A stretch of DNA of 64,000 nucleotides, taken from contig NZ_BMDP01000002.1 of the NCBI RefSeq assembly GCF_014635845.1, forward strand, positions 372,001-436,000, in the 5' to 3' direction. Made by a program: the position numbers and the translations under genes. The notes below the pieces were generated by a model, which was given only the letters and a program-made list of their open reading frames with translations, was not told where the DNA came from and made no database searches. Below, one piece after another: positions 1 through 8,887 of this stretch. Within the stretch, counting starts at the first letter, position 1; every line of letters starts with the position of its first letter. The DNA is from Oxalicibacterium solurbis (GTDB taxonomy: Bacteria; Pseudomonadota; Gammaproteobacteria; Burkholderiales; Burkholderiaceae_D).

Positions 1-2
1 AC

Positions 3-302
3 GATGCCAATCGCATTCTCAATATGCTGCACTCCGACGATTTCATGTTGAAGCGGATCGGTGCAAAACGGGTTTATTTCAGCAACAAGGATGACGTGTT
101 GCTCGAGACGCTGGTGAGCGAGATTCGCGCCACTTACGGAAAAACGAATATCGACTCGGAAACCAGCGATGCCATTGCGTGGATGGTGAAGGCGCTGGCC
201 AGCACCGGACAGGAACGTTATCAACCGTTTTTCCAGGAAGTGCTCGAAAAGAGCAGCGACCAGAAGGTAAAACGCTATGCGGAACGTGCATTTGATCGTT
301 GA
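3..302 (+). CDS. C-terminal part of an unrecognised protein (5' truncated by window edge)
   Basis: The reading frame is open to the left edge (it reads from base 3 with no stop), so the gene starts outside the window and only about 99 C-terminal residues are seen. They look helical and charged, with a repeat-like tail (residues such as WMVKALAST and KRYAERAFDR) reminiscent of HEAT-type helical repeats, but the fragment is too short to name. It ends 31 bases before the methyltransferase that opens the aryl polyene operon and runs in the same direction, so it may be co-transcribed or be the last gene of the upstream unit. Confidence 0.6.
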   Translation, partial: DANRILNMLHSDDFMLKRIGAKRVYFSNKDDVLLETLVSEIRATYGKTNIDSETSDAIAWMVKALASTGQERYQPFFQEVLEKSSDQKVKRYAERAFDR

Positions 303-333
303 TAAGTTGTTTTGGCATGACTGAAGAGTTGCA

Positions 334-1053
334 ATGAAATCCCCTATCGCATTTGGTATTCAGGAGCCCTATGTTCCTGAGACGATGTTCGGCAAATGGT
401 TTTTGAAGACGAACACATGGTCTGTACATGTTCTTGATCGTGCATTGAATGATCTGGAACGCTTGATTCCGGAACGGCAAGGCAGTTATGCCGTTGTGGC
501 GGATGTGGGATGCGGTTGGGGATATTCGCTTTCCAAACTGAACGAACGGTTCAAGCCGGAAAAGCTGATCGGCATGGATATCGATCAGGAGGTGCTGGAA
601 TCTACAGCCAGACAGAATGCCGGTTTAGCTGACAAGATGGAACTCATCTGCTGTTCCAGTTCTGCTCTCAATCTTGAGGACAACAGTGTCGATCTGTTGT
701 TTTGTCATCAGACTTTTCATCATTTGATTCATCAGGACCGGGCAATAGGCGAATTCTTTCGCGTTTTGAAACCGGGAGGCATATTGTTGTTCGCGGAATC
801 CACGCGTCGTTATATTCATTCATGGATAATTAGGCTGTTGTTCCGCCATCCCATGGATGTGCAGAAGACGGCACCCGAATATCTGAGTTTAATCCGCGAG
901 GCAGGCTTTGCTGTGGGACAGGAGTCCATTTCCTACCCATATCTGTGGTGGAGCAGAGAGGATCTGGGCATCATGGAAAGGTGGTTTGGCGTCCGCCCGC
1001 CGGTAGAGCGTGAAGAAACCCTGATTAATCTGGTGGCGGTAAAGCCAATTTAA
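334..1053 (+). CDS. Class I SAM-dependent methyltransferase of the aryl polyene cluster
   Basis: A 239-residue Rossmann-fold methyltransferase. Motif I is at about residues 55-65 (VADVGCGWGYS), an acidic residue follows in GMDID, and the post-motif FFRVLKPGGILLF is typical of Methyltransf_11/25 domains. There is no signal peptide, so it is cytosolic. In aryl polyene clusters a methyltransferase at this first position is thought to methylate the aryl head group; that role is inferred from position only. It is followed by a 134-base gap before the chain length factor, the largest gap in the operon. Confidence 0.8.
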   Translation: MKSPIAFGIQEPYVPETMFGKWFLKTNTWSVHVLDRALNDLERLIPERQGSYAVVADVGCGWGYSLSKLNERFKPEKLIGMDIDQEVLESTARQNAGLADKMELICCSSSALNLEDNSVDLLFCHQTFHHLIHQDRAIGEFFRVLKPGGILLFAESTRRYIHSWIIRLLFRHPMDVQKTAPEYLSLIREAGFAVGQESISYPYLWWSREDLGIMERWFGVRPPVEREETLINLVAVKPI

Positions 1054-1187
1054 TGCCGGGGACTAAGGTCTCCCCGGTACGCGTGGAGTGGTAAGTCGGC
1101 TATGCCAAGCATTGCTTATAATGGCGCCGCTTTTGGATGGGTTGGCTGCATGGAGAGATTTCCAGGCGGCAATCGGGGTGGATAAGT

Positions 1188-1940
1188 ATGTCGTCGTGCA
1201 AGGTCAGTTTTTCTATCATGCGCCATGCGGCTTGGGCGCCAGGAGTGACGACACCGGAGGCATGGTCGTCCTGGGCAGACCATCCCCATGCAATGACGCA
1301 AGGGGATGAGCCTGCCTTGCGTCAGATGCCGGCAATGCTGCGCCGTCGTGCGGGCATGCCTGGCAAGATGGCACTGGAAGTCGCATACCAATGCCTGGAT
1401 GCGCAGGATGCCGATACTCCGGTCGTTTTCTGTTCTCGCCATGGGGAGGTTGCCCGTGCGGTGAAATTGTTGGCGGATCTTGTCAGGCATGATCCGCTTT
1501 CGCCGACAGAATTCGGATTGGCGGTCCATAACGCAAGCGCGGGCCTGTTTTCCATTGCGCGCACCGATCGGGAAAACCATATTGCGCTTGCGGCCGGCGC
1601 CAGCACGGTCGAGCATGGCGTGATCGAGGCATGCGGCTTGCTCGCGGATGGCGCGTCCAAGGTATTGCTGGTGGTCTATGACAGTGCGCTTCCGGCAGAA
1701 TTTTCCCGGTTCGAGGATTGCAGAGAACAGCCGCATGCGTGGGCATGGTTGATGGGGCCGGCATCCGATTCGCCCATCCATTTGCAGTGGCATGGAACAA
1801 ATGCACGCGCGACGGAAAATGCAACGGCGCCGGATTGCATGCCGCCCAGTCTGAAAGTATGGCGGTTTTATATGCGGGGAGATGCGTCGATGGAGCGGGT
1901 GACGCAGCAGCATCATTGGCATTGGACACGTGATGCTTGA
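1188..1940 (+). CDS. Ketosynthase-like chain length factor (beta-ketoacyl synthase N-terminal domain only)
   Basis: About 250 residues matching the short Ketoacyl-synt_2 type of protein found in aryl polyene clusters. It resembles the N-terminal half of a ketosynthase (QCLDAQDADTPVVFCSRHGE, then NASAGLFSIA) but has Ser-Ala where a working ketosynthase has the nucleophilic Cys, and it lacks the two catalytic histidine motifs. It is therefore expected to be a non-catalytic partner (ApeC-like) forming a heterodimer with the ketosynthase encoded at 12818. ATG 1188 is chosen because a GGGGTGGA ribosome site lies at 1175-1182; a longer start at 1137 lacks one. Its stop overlaps the next gene. Confidence 0.78.
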   Translation: MSSCKVSFSIMRHAAWAPGVTTPEAWSSWADHPHAMTQGDEPALRQMPAMLRRRAGMPGKMALEVAYQCLDAQDADTPVVFCSRHGEVARAVKLLADLVRHDPLSPTEFGLAVHNASAGLFSIARTDRENHIALAAGASTVEHGVIEACGLLADGASKVLLVVYDSALPAEFSRFEDCREQPHAWAWLMGPASDSPIHLQWHGTNARATENATAPDCMPPSLKVWRFYMRGDASMERVTQQHHWHWTRDA

Positions 1941-2703
1941 GCGGGCCTGGCTTTATTGGCGTGTTGTGGCTACCGGATTCAGTTTTCTTGTTTTCGGCAT
2001 TGGCGGCCTGATGCTGAGAGCCATCGTTTTCCCCCTGCTGAATATGGTTGTGTGGAAACGGGATGCGCAGATATCGATTGCACGTACAACGATACGGCTG
2101 GCATTCAGAAGCTTTATCGGTTTAATGAACGGGCTGGGAGTGCTGCGTTACGAAATTATCGGTTTGCGACGACTGGAGCGGACGGGTTTGCTGATCCTGG
2201 CCAACCATCCGACATTGATCGATACGGTTTTTCTGATGGCCTTTGTCCGGAATGCGGATTGCATCGTCAAAGGGCGTCTTTGGAAAAACCCGTTTACCCG
2301 AGGCCCCGTGCAAGCTGCCGGTTACATCAACAACGATGCGGGCGAAGCATTGATCGCGGATTGCATCGCCTCGTTGTTAAAGGGAAACAATCTCATTATT
2401 TTTCCGGAGGGAACGCGTACTCCGCCTGATGGTGACATTCAGTTGAAACGTGGGGCGGCGAATATTGCGGTACGTGGGGTGCGCGATGTCACGCCAGTGG
2501 TAATCAATTGTCAACCATTGACGCTGGGAAAAGGTGAAAAATGGTGGCAAGTGCCGAAGGAAAGGGCATGTTTTCGTATTGAAGTGCAAGAAGACATTGT
2601 GATCGATCGGTTTATCGATAATGATGCGAGCGAGGCAATGGCGGCACGCCGATTGACGAATTATTTGCAAAGCTATTTTACGGAGGAAGTCCGACGTGCT
2701 TGA
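1933..2703 (+). CDS. 1-acyl-glycerol-3-phosphate acyltransferase-like protein (PlsC family)
   Basis: A 256-residue LPLAT-family protein with an N-terminal hydrophobic segment (about residues 8-35). The HX4D catalytic box is in NHPTLIDTVF, and the acyl-acceptor binding motif is in FPEGTRTPP. It probably transfers an acyl group to a glycerolipid-like acceptor at the inner membrane face, helping to build the lipid anchor of the pigment (ApeD position); that substrate is inferred. It starts inside the end of the previous gene: an in-frame GTG at 1930 directly precedes ATG 1933. It overlaps the start of the first acyl carrier protein by eight bases. Confidence 0.82.
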   Translation: MLERAWLYWRVVATGFSFLVFGIGGLMLRAIVFPLLNMVVWKRDAQISIARTTIRLAFRSFIGLMNGLGVLRYEIIGLRRLERTGLLILANHPTLIDTVFLMAFVRNADCIVKGRLWKNPFTRGPVQAAGYINNDAGEALIADCIASLLKGNNLIIFPEGTRTPPDGDIQLKRGAANIAVRGVRDVTPVVINCQPLTLGKGEKWWQVPKERACFRIEVQEDIVIDRFIDNDASEAMAARRLTNYLQSYFTEEVRRA

Positions 2704-2956
2704 ACAGGATGTAAAAGAGATGATCATCGATGTGCTGCAACTGGAAGATATCAGTGCGGCCGACATTGAGACCGATGCGCCTTTGTTTGGCGAAGGATTG
2801 GGGCTCGATTCCATCGACGCGCTCGAATTGGGTGTCGCACTGCAAAAACGATACGGTATTTCCCTGTCGGCGGAATCGGAAGATACGCGCCGGCATTTTG
2901 CCTCTGTACGTACATTGGCCGCGTTGATCGAGCATCACGGAAAGAAGGAAGTGTAG
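2696..2956 (+). CDS. Acyl carrier protein 1
   Basis: An 86-residue acidic carrier protein with the phosphopantetheine attachment serine in GLGLDSIDALELGV. It begins with GTG at 2696, preceded by a clear CGGAGGAAG site at 2681-2689, and overlaps the upstream acyltransferase. It should be the ApeE/ApeF-type carrier loaded by the cluster's own phosphopantetheinyl transferase (16924). Which of the two carriers takes the aryl starter cannot be told from sequence. Confidence 0.92.
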   Translation: MLEQDVKEMIIDVLQLEDISAADIETDAPLFGEGLGLDSIDALELGVALQKRYGISLSAESEDTRRHFASVRTLAALIEHHGKKEV

Positions 2957-2980
2957 AGAAGTAAGTAAAGAGAGGAAGAA

Positions 2981-3253
2981 ATGGTTGTCATCAACACGAT
3001 GAGTAGAGACGAGCTGTATGGATGGATCGTCAATCTGCTGACAGAGATGTTCGAATTGGACAAGGAAAAGATTTCGATCGATTCCAATTTGTATGCGGAT
3101 CTCGATATCGACAGTATCGATGCCGTCGATCTGGTGGTCAAACTCAAACAGATGACGGGAAAGCGCCTTCAACCAGAAGTGTTCAAGAATATTCGAACCA
3201 TTGGTGATGTCGTCGATGCGTTATCCGGTCTGTCGCAGGAGCAAACGGTATAA
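2981..3253 (+). CDS. Acyl carrier protein 2
   Basis: A second carrier protein, 90 residues, with the attachment serine in DLDIDSIDAVDLVV. It starts at ATG 2981 after GAGAGGAAGAA. It is only loosely similar to the first carrier, as in known aryl polyene systems where two distinct carriers divide starter loading and elongation. The gap to the first carrier gene is 24 bases. Confidence 0.92.
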   Translation: MVVINTMSRDELYGWIVNLLTEMFELDKEKISIDSNLYADLDIDSIDAVDLVVKLKQMTGKRLQPEVFKNIRTIGDVVDALSGLSQEQTV

Positions 3254-3264
3254 ACCGCTCGGCC

Positions 3265-3804
3265 TTGAACATTGTGACGATCGGCCTGACTGCGCTGTAT
3301 CCGATTGTCATTTGGCTCTTCCATGGACGGCTGGAGCCACGCTGGCTGGCCTGTTTGCTGCTGCTGGCGGCGGCGTTGCGCCTGCACCTGCTGAAAATCA
3401 GCCGTAGCGCACGCTGGCTGGCCGGTATCGCGATTCTTCTGGCGGTTGTTGCCATCGGTTCCAATGCGCTGTTGCCATTGAAAATGTATCCGGTTCTGAT
3501 AAACGGCGTGATGCTGGCGGTATTTTCTTACAGCCTGATCTCGCCGCCATCGATCATCGAGAGAATTGCACGTTTGCGCGATCCCGCCTTTCCGGATGCG
3601 GCCGTACGTTATACCCGCCGGGTTACGGTAGTGTGGTGCGTCTTCTTTGTCGTCAATGGTGCGATTGCGCTTTATACTGCCTTGTGGTCTTCGGAAGAAG
3701 TCTGGTCGTTGTACAACGGTGTCATTGCGTATGTGCTGATGGGTTTGCTGTTCGGAATCGAATTCCTGTTCCGTATTCATTTCAAGCGTTTGCACGATGT
3801 CTGA
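3265..3804 (+). CDS. Small integral membrane protein of the aryl polyene cluster (COG4648-like)
   Basis: About 179 residues with four or five hydrophobic segments (roughly residues 2-18, 27-41, 50-66, 74-92, 116-136 and 145-168) and no catalytic motif. It corresponds by position and character to the COG4648-type membrane protein (ApeG position) always placed between the carriers and the ligase in these clusters; its function is unknown. The predicted start is TTG at 3265, with GTG 3274 as an alternative. It overlaps the next gene by eight bases. Confidence 0.7.
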   Translation: MNIVTIGLTALYPIVIWLFHGRLEPRWLACLLLLAAALRLHLLKISRSARWLAGIAILLAVVAIGSNALLPLKMYPVLINGVMLAVFSYSLISPPSIIERIARLRDPAFPDAAVRYTRRVTVVWCVFFVVNGAIALYTALWSSEEVWSLYNGVIAYVLMGLLFGIEFLFRIHFKRLHDV

Positions 3805-5527
3805 TTCGTTGTTCGGCTTGTATCAAGCGATCGCGGCACGTTCGCCGGATTTCGTCGTGGGATGGCGAGGCGAAGAAAAAATATTGCGAGATACCTTTCT
3901 GCATCGCGTTCATGCGTGGAATGCATTGCTGTCCCGTGTGAATGGGCAGAATTTTGCGCTATATCTGGAAGACAGTATCGAATTCGGCGCAGCATTGCTT
4001 GGTTGCTGGCATGCCGGGAAGACCGTCTGGCTGACGGCGGACAGGCTCGATGCAAGCTGTCGGGCCATGTCATGCCGCGTAGATGGCTTTCTCGGTGAAT
4101 TTCCTGCGAAATGGCAACCTCTTTCTCCTTGTGAAGGGGATGTCGAAAATGCAGGGGAGCAGACAATTCTCTCGCCCGATTTCCCTGCGCTGGTTGTACA
4201 TACGTCAGGCACGACCGGTGCTGCGCAGGCAATTCCCAAGCGCCTTGCCCAGTTGGCGAATGAAGTGGCCATGCTGGAGAGCCTCTTCGGTGCACGAATG
4301 CGAGATGCCGCAATCATTGCGACCGTCTCGCACCATCATATTTATGGTTTGCTGTTCAAGGTGCTATGGCCGCTGCTGGCAGGGCGCAGCGTGCATGCGC
4401 GTCTCCATAGTGTTCCCGAGGAGTTGCTGTACGCCATGACGCGTCAGCCTTGTGTCCTGATTGCCAGTCCGGCGTATTTGAAAAGGATGCCGGACCATCT
4501 GGCATGGAGGGAAAACGTGTCGCTACGCGCGATATTCTCGTCGGGCGGTCCTTTGCCAGCGGAGACGAGCCTGACGATCACCGGGCTGCTGGGTGTTGCG
4601 CCGATCGAGATTTACGGCAGTTCGGAGACTGGGGGAATTGCATGGCGCCAGCGTTGTGGTGACGGAGACGATGGATGGACGCCATTTCCCAATCTGCAGT
4701 GGCGTATCGAGGCAGCAGAAGGTTTGCTGGAGGTGCGTTCTCCTCATTTGGCCGATATGGATTGGTATCGCCTGTCGGATCGCGCGCAAATTCAGACGGA
4801 TCGCTTTCTGCTGCAAGGTAGGAGCGATCGCATCGTCAAGATCGAGGAAAAACGCATTTCCCTGGACGCCATTGAATCCGGGCTGATGCGCTCCAGCCTG
4901 GTATCCGAAGTGCGCGTTCTGCCTTGTGATGATGCGCCTGAAAGGCGGCAGAAACTGGCGGCATTCGTGGTGTTGTCCGATAGAGGCCAGGCCTTGCTGA
5001 AAGCATCGGGGAAGCGGGCAGTCAATATGCAATTGCAGGATCACCTGGTCGATGCGATAGATCCGGTGGCCTGGCCGCGGCGTTGGCGATATTTCGATTG
5101 CATGCCGACCGATTCCCAGGGGAAGACCACGTTTTCGATGTTGATGGCTTCCTTGAACGAAAAACCGGATAGGCCGGACTGGCAACTGCTCAAGCAGGAT
5201 GCCGTGCAGGTGGAACTGCAGGCAATCATCGATCCAGCGCTGTCATGTTTCGAGGGACATTTTCCGGATGCGCCGATATTGCCGGGTGTCGTGCAACTGG
5301 ACTGGGCTATCGAGAAAGGGCGTCGATATTTCGATCTACCGCCCTGTTTTCGGGGCGTTCGTATGCTCAAGTTTCAAAAGGTCATTCAGCCGGGCAATAA
5401 GGTGACGTTGGAATTGGTCCACGACAGGCAGAAAGACAGCCTGAATTTTCGCTATTTTGCAGAGCAAGAGCAGTATGCCAGCGGCCGTATTCTTTTTGCC
5501 GCCGAAGGCGCTTCATCAGATATCTGA
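3797..5527 (+). CDS. AMP-dependent acyl/aryl ligase fused to a hotdog dehydratase
   Basis: A 576-residue fusion. Residues 1 to about 450 are an ANL-family adenylating enzyme: the P-loop-like motif HTSGTTGAAQAIPK is at about 135-148, YGSSETGG follows, and RSDRIVKIEEKRISL is the hinge region. The C-terminal 93 residues are a FabA/FabZ/ApeI-like hotdog fold with CFEGHFPDAPILPGV, its catalytic His at about 488. In the E. coli cluster these are two proteins (ligase ApeH and dehydratase ApeI); here they are one chain. The ligase half should activate the aromatic starter acid for a carrier protein, and the hotdog half should dehydrate 3-hydroxyacyl chains with the partner encoded at 14023. Confidence 0.88.
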   Translation: MSDSLFGLYQAIAARSPDFVVGWRGEEKILRDTFLHRVHAWNALLSRVNGQNFALYLEDSIEFGAALLGCWHAGKTVWLTADRLDASCRAMSCRVDGFLGEFPAKWQPLSPCEGDVENAGEQTILSPDFPALVVHTSGTTGAAQAIPKRLAQLANEVAMLESLFGARMRDAAIIATVSHHHIYGLLFKVLWPLLAGRSVHARLHSVPEELLYAMTRQPCVLIASPAYLKRMPDHLAWRENVSLRAIFSSGGPLPAETSLTITGLLGVAPIEIYGSSETGGIAWRQRCGDGDDGWTPFPNLQWRIEAAEGLLEVRSPHLADMDWYRLSDRAQIQTDRFLLQGRSDRIVKIEEKRISLDAIESGLMRSSLVSEVRVLPCDDAPERRQKLAAFVVLSDRGQALLKASGKRAVNMQLQDHLVDAIDPVAWPRRWRYFDCMPTDSQGKTTFSMLMASLNEKPDRPDWQLLKQDAVQVELQAIIDPALSCFEGHFPDAPILPGVVQLDWAIEKGRRYFDLPPCFRGVRMLKFQKVIQPGNKVTLELVHDRQKDSLNFRYFAEQEQYASGRILFAAEGASSDI

Positions 5528-5638
5528 TTTTCCCATGTCGAACAGAATCTCTTTTCCGGCAAGGCAGCGGTTGCCCATTGTGTGTCATCTCATGCAGACG
5601 ATGAACATGCAGATGCGCGGATTGGGGAGGGCGGCGTG

Positions 5639-6388
5639 ATGGATATTTTCAACCCCGTCGTGCTGATTCCGGTCTATGACCACGAACACGCAATTGGTGA
5701 TGTCGTCAGAGCGGTGCTGGCGCATGATGTGCCGTGCATGCTGATCGACGATGGCAGTTCACCCATGTGTGCCGCTGTATTGGATGAGCTTGCAAGGGAA
5801 TATCGCGAAAACGTCTCACTGGTGCGCCATGAGAAGAATCGTGGCAAGGGAGATGCCGTCATGACCGGCATTCACAGCGCAGAACGTGAGGGATACACGC
5901 ATGCCCTGCAAATCGATGCAGATGGTCAGCATCGCGTTGAGGATATTCCAGGTTTTCTGGCCGCCGCACGACAGCAACCGCATGCTGTCATTGCAGGTTA
6001 TCCGGTATATGACGAATCAGTGCCGGCGATCAGATTGTATGGGCGTTATGCCACTCATATCTGGGTATGGATCAATACACTTTCCATGGAAATACGGGAT
6101 TCGATGTGTGGTTTCCGTGTCTATCCGATTGCACCGGTCACGGCACTGGCCGCACGACAGAAGCTCGGCGGGCGCATGCATTTCGATACCGATATCTTGG
6201 TACGTCTTTTCTGGGATGGCATAAGCGTGGTCAATCTGCCGACGCGTGTCGTCTATCCAGCGGATGGTGTTTCGCATTTCCGCGTTTGGCTGGATAACAT
6301 CCTGATCGCACGCATGCATGCGACGCTCTTTTTCGGCATGCTGCCGCGTATTCCACGTTTGCTGGCACGTAAATGGCGGGCGCAATGA
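5639..6388 (+). CDS. Family 2 glycosyltransferase
   Basis: A 249-residue GT-A glycosyltransferase: VVLIPVYDHEHAIGDVV at the start, LIDDGSS as the first acidic motif, and a DAD metal-binding motif in QIDADGQH. Dolichol-phosphate-mannose-synthase-like enzymes share this layout. ATG 5639 is chosen because GGGGAGG (5624-5630) sits eight bases upstream; an in-frame start at 5582 would lack a site. It probably adds a sugar to the lipid anchor of the pigment; the acceptor is inferred. In E. coli the glycosyltransferase and acyltransferase are one ApeJ chain, whereas here they are separate adjacent genes. Confidence 0.85.
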   Translation: MDIFNPVVLIPVYDHEHAIGDVVRAVLAHDVPCMLIDDGSSPMCAAVLDELAREYRENVSLVRHEKNRGKGDAVMTGIHSAEREGYTHALQIDADGQHRVEDIPGFLAAARQQPHAVIAGYPVYDESVPAIRLYGRYATHIWVWINTLSMEIRDSMCGFRVYPIAPVTALAARQKLGGRMHFDTDILVRLFWDGISVVNLPTRVVYPADGVSHFRVWLDNILIARMHATLFFGMLPRIPRLLARKWRAQ

Positions 6389-7335
6389 GCAATGGGCAAA
6401 ACAGGCATTGGGCCAATGTTGAAGAGGCCGGATTTGTTGCCGGTATGCGATTCCTGTTTTTCGTGTATCGCGCATGTGGCCGCTGGCCTTTCCGCTTCGT
6501 GCTTTATCCGGTGTTGCTCTGGTACATGGTGACCAGGCCTTCGTCACGAAAGGCATCGCGTGATTATCTTTGTCGCATAGATCGTTTCTCGCCGATCGAT
6601 ACCGGCCTGACGGGCATCATTTGCCATTTTCGTTCTTTCGCTGAAACCCTGCTGGACAAGATGTTGTTGTGGGGCGGCCTGTACAGGACGGACGAGGTTG
6701 TCTGTCATGGAGTAGAGGATATCGAGAGAATGATTGCGGGAAAGCGGGGCGCATTATTGATCTGCTCGCATTTAGGCAATCTTGAATTGTGTCGGGTGTT
6801 GTCGCGTCGTCACGCAGCGATACGGCTGACCATTCTGGTCCACACCAAGCATGCGCGCGCCTTCAACCGCATGCTGGCGCGCTTGAATCCCGACAGCACG
6901 CTTGATCTGGTGCAGGTCACCGAGATGACGCCACATACGGCGATGCTGCTTTCCAGAAAAGTGGAGGCCGGCGAATTCGTCGTTATCGCAGGAGACCGCA
7001 TCCCGGTTTCAATCAATCCGCAGGTCGCCACGGCCGATTTTCTCGGCGACCAGGCGGCATTTCCGGTGGGACCGTACATACTGGCTGGCGCGTTGCAGTG
7101 CCCGATCTATTTACTGTTTTCCATTCAACGCAATGGCCGTCCCGAAGTACATTTCGAATTGCTGCGTGAATCGGTGAAATTACCCCGGAAAGGGCGCAGC
7201 GAGGCATTGCTTCCGCTGGTGACCGATTATGCAGTGCGCTTGCAGCATTACTGCCTGCAGGCGCCATTGCAATGGTTTAATTTTTACGATTTTTGGCATT
7301 TGTCCAGACTGGAATCCACTGATGCATCCCGCTGA
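6385..7335 (+). CDS. LpxL/HtrB-like lipid acyltransferase
   Basis: A 316-residue protein of the bacterial lipid A acyltransferase family: an N-terminal hydrophobic segment (MRFLFFVYRACGRWPF), the HX4E box in SHLGNLEL, and GDRIPVS further on. It likely adds an acyl chain to the glycosylated lipid carrier of the aryl polyene. Start ATG 6385 overlaps the glycosyltransferase stop (ATGA), although ATG 6373 is also possible. Its 3' end overlaps the ammonia-lyase start by 14 bases. Confidence 0.82.
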   Translation: MSNGQNRHWANVEEAGFVAGMRFLFFVYRACGRWPFRFVLYPVLLWYMVTRPSSRKASRDYLCRIDRFSPIDTGLTGIICHFRSFAETLLDKMLLWGGLYRTDEVVCHGVEDIERMIAGKRGALLICSHLGNLELCRVLSRRHAAIRLTILVHTKHARAFNRMLARLNPDSTLDLVQVTEMTPHTAMLLSRKVEAGEFVVIAGDRIPVSINPQVATADFLGDQAAFPVGPYILAGALQCPIYLLFSIQRNGRPEVHFELLRESVKLPRKGRSEALLPLVTDYAVRLQHYCLQAPLQWFNFYDFWHLSRLESTDASR

Positions 7336-8887
7336 TATCAATATTCCCCAACGCGAGATCAAATTTGACCGGAATCGCCTTGCGATCGAAGACGTTACAG
7401 ATATCGCCAAGGGAACCGCTCGCGCAGTTCTATCGAATGACCCGACATTCCGGGAACAGATTGCACGCGGAGCAGACTTCCTGGACAGGTTGTTGCGCGA
7501 GGACGGCATCATCTATGGCGTGACGACGGGATACGGGGATTCATGCACGGTCGCCATCCCGCATGATCTGGTGGAGGAACTGCCGCATCATCTGTTTACT
7601 TATCACGGCTGTGGTTTGGGCTCGTATCTGACGCCGCAGCAGACACGTGCGGTAATGGCCGCACGTCTTGCCTCGTTGAGCAAGGGGTTTTCCGGCGTTT
7701 CGGTCGAGCTGTTGGTACAGATAGAGAAATTGCTTGCGGCCGGTTTGCTGCCATTGATTCCATCCGAAGGTTCAGTCGGGGCCAGTGGCGATCTGACCCC
7801 GCTTTCTTATTTGGCTGCCGTGCTGTGCGGTGAACGGGAAGTGTGGCGCGACGGCATGCATGTCAGTGCGAAGCAGGCAATGCAGGAAGCGGGAATATCG
7901 CCGATTCGTTTGAGGCCGAAAGAAGGTCTGGCGATCATGAATGGTACGGCAGTAATGACGGCATTGGCCTGCCTTGCCTATGATCGCGCTGCATATCTGA
8001 CCAGGTTGACGACGCGCATTACGGCAATGGCATCGTTTGCACTGGATGGCAATGCGCATCATTTCGACGAGGTTCTTTTTTCTGTCAAACCACACCAAGG
8101 CATGCAGCAGGTTGCGGCCTGGCTGCGTCAGGACCTGCAATGCGACAAGGCGGAACGAAATGGCAAGCGCCTGCAGGACCGCTATTCGATTCGTTGCGCG
8201 CCGCATGTGATCGGCGTGCTGGCGGATGCATTGCCGTTTTTCCGACTGAGCATCGAAAACGAGCTGAACAGCGCGAATGACAATCCGATCATCGATGCGG
8301 AAGAGGAAACGGTCCTGCACGGCGGGCATTTCTATGGCGGACATATCGCATTTGCGATGGATGGCATGAAAAACGCCGTCGCCAATCTGGCGGACTTGCT
8401 GGATCGGCAGATGGCATTGTTGGTGGACAGTCGTTACAACCATGGCTTGCCGCCGAATCTTTCGGGGGCGCAGGGCGACAGGGCGGCGATTAACCATGGG
8501 TTGAAGGCACTACAGATCAGTGCTTCCGCATGGACGGCAGAAGCCTTGAAATTGACGATGCCTGCATCGGTCTTTTCTCGTTCGACCGAGTGCCACAATC
8601 AGGACAAGGTCAGCATGGGAACAATCGCGGCGCGCGATTGCCTGCGCGTTCTGGAATTGACGGAGCAGGTTGCGGCTGCCTTGTTGATTACCGTCCGACA
8701 AGGCGTCACCTTGCGACAGCGCCTGCAGTCTGATGCAGTACTGCGTGAGCCATTGTCGAAAATGATGGAGATGCTCGATTCGGATGTTGCCTTGATTGTG
8801 GAAGATCGTCGCCTCGAGCCGGAGTTGCGTGCATTGCTTGAACGTATCCGCAATCAGTCGTGGAGCCTGTATGCGCAGGAAAAATAA
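7322..8887 (+). CDS. MIO-type aromatic amino acid ammonia-lyase, tyrosine-type signature
   Basis: A 521-residue member of the histidine/phenylalanine/tyrosine ammonia-lyase family. The Ala-Ser-Gly triad that cyclises into the MIO electrophile is at residues 154-156 (GSVGASGDLTPLS), and the catalytic Tyr is at 65 (IYGVTTGYGD). The selectivity loop reads ELPHHLFTYHG: His90-Leu91 align with His89-Leu90 of bacterial tyrosine ammonia-lyase, whereas histidine lyases have Ser-His and phenylalanine lyases Phe-Leu. It should therefore deaminate tyrosine to 4-coumarate, a plausible aryl starter. The alignment is by eye. Start 7322 fits the family N-terminus and the operon overlap; an open frame reaches back to 7229. 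Confidence 0.88.
   Translation: MHPADINIPQREIKFDRNRLAIEDVTDIAKGTARAVLSNDPTFREQIARGADFLDRLLREDGIIYGVTTGYGDSCTVAIPHDLVEELPHHLFTYHGCGLGSYLTPQQTRAVMAARLASLSKGFSGVSVELLVQIEKLLAAGLLPLIPSEGSVGASGDLTPLSYLAAVLCGEREVWRDGMHVSAKQAMQEAGISPIRLRPKEGLAIMNGTAVMTALACLAYDRAAYLTRLTTRITAMASFALDGNAHHFDEVLFSVKPHQGMQQVAAWLRQDLQCDKAERNGKRLQDRYSIRCAPHVIGVLADALPFFRLSIENELNSANDNPIIDAEEETVLHGGHFYGGHIAFAMDGMKNAVANLADLLDRQMALLVDSRYNHGLPPNLSGAQGDRAAINHGLKALQISASAWTAEALKLTMPASVFSRSTECHNQDKVSMGTIAARDCLRVLELTEQVAAALLITVRQGVTLRQRLQSDAVLREPLSKMMEMLDSDVALIVEDRRLEPELRALLERIRNQSWSLYAQEK

Noticed and set aside
5535-5639. 34-codon frame before the glycosyltransferase
   Set aside because: No ribosome site; probably spacer between the ligase and glycosyltransferase genes.
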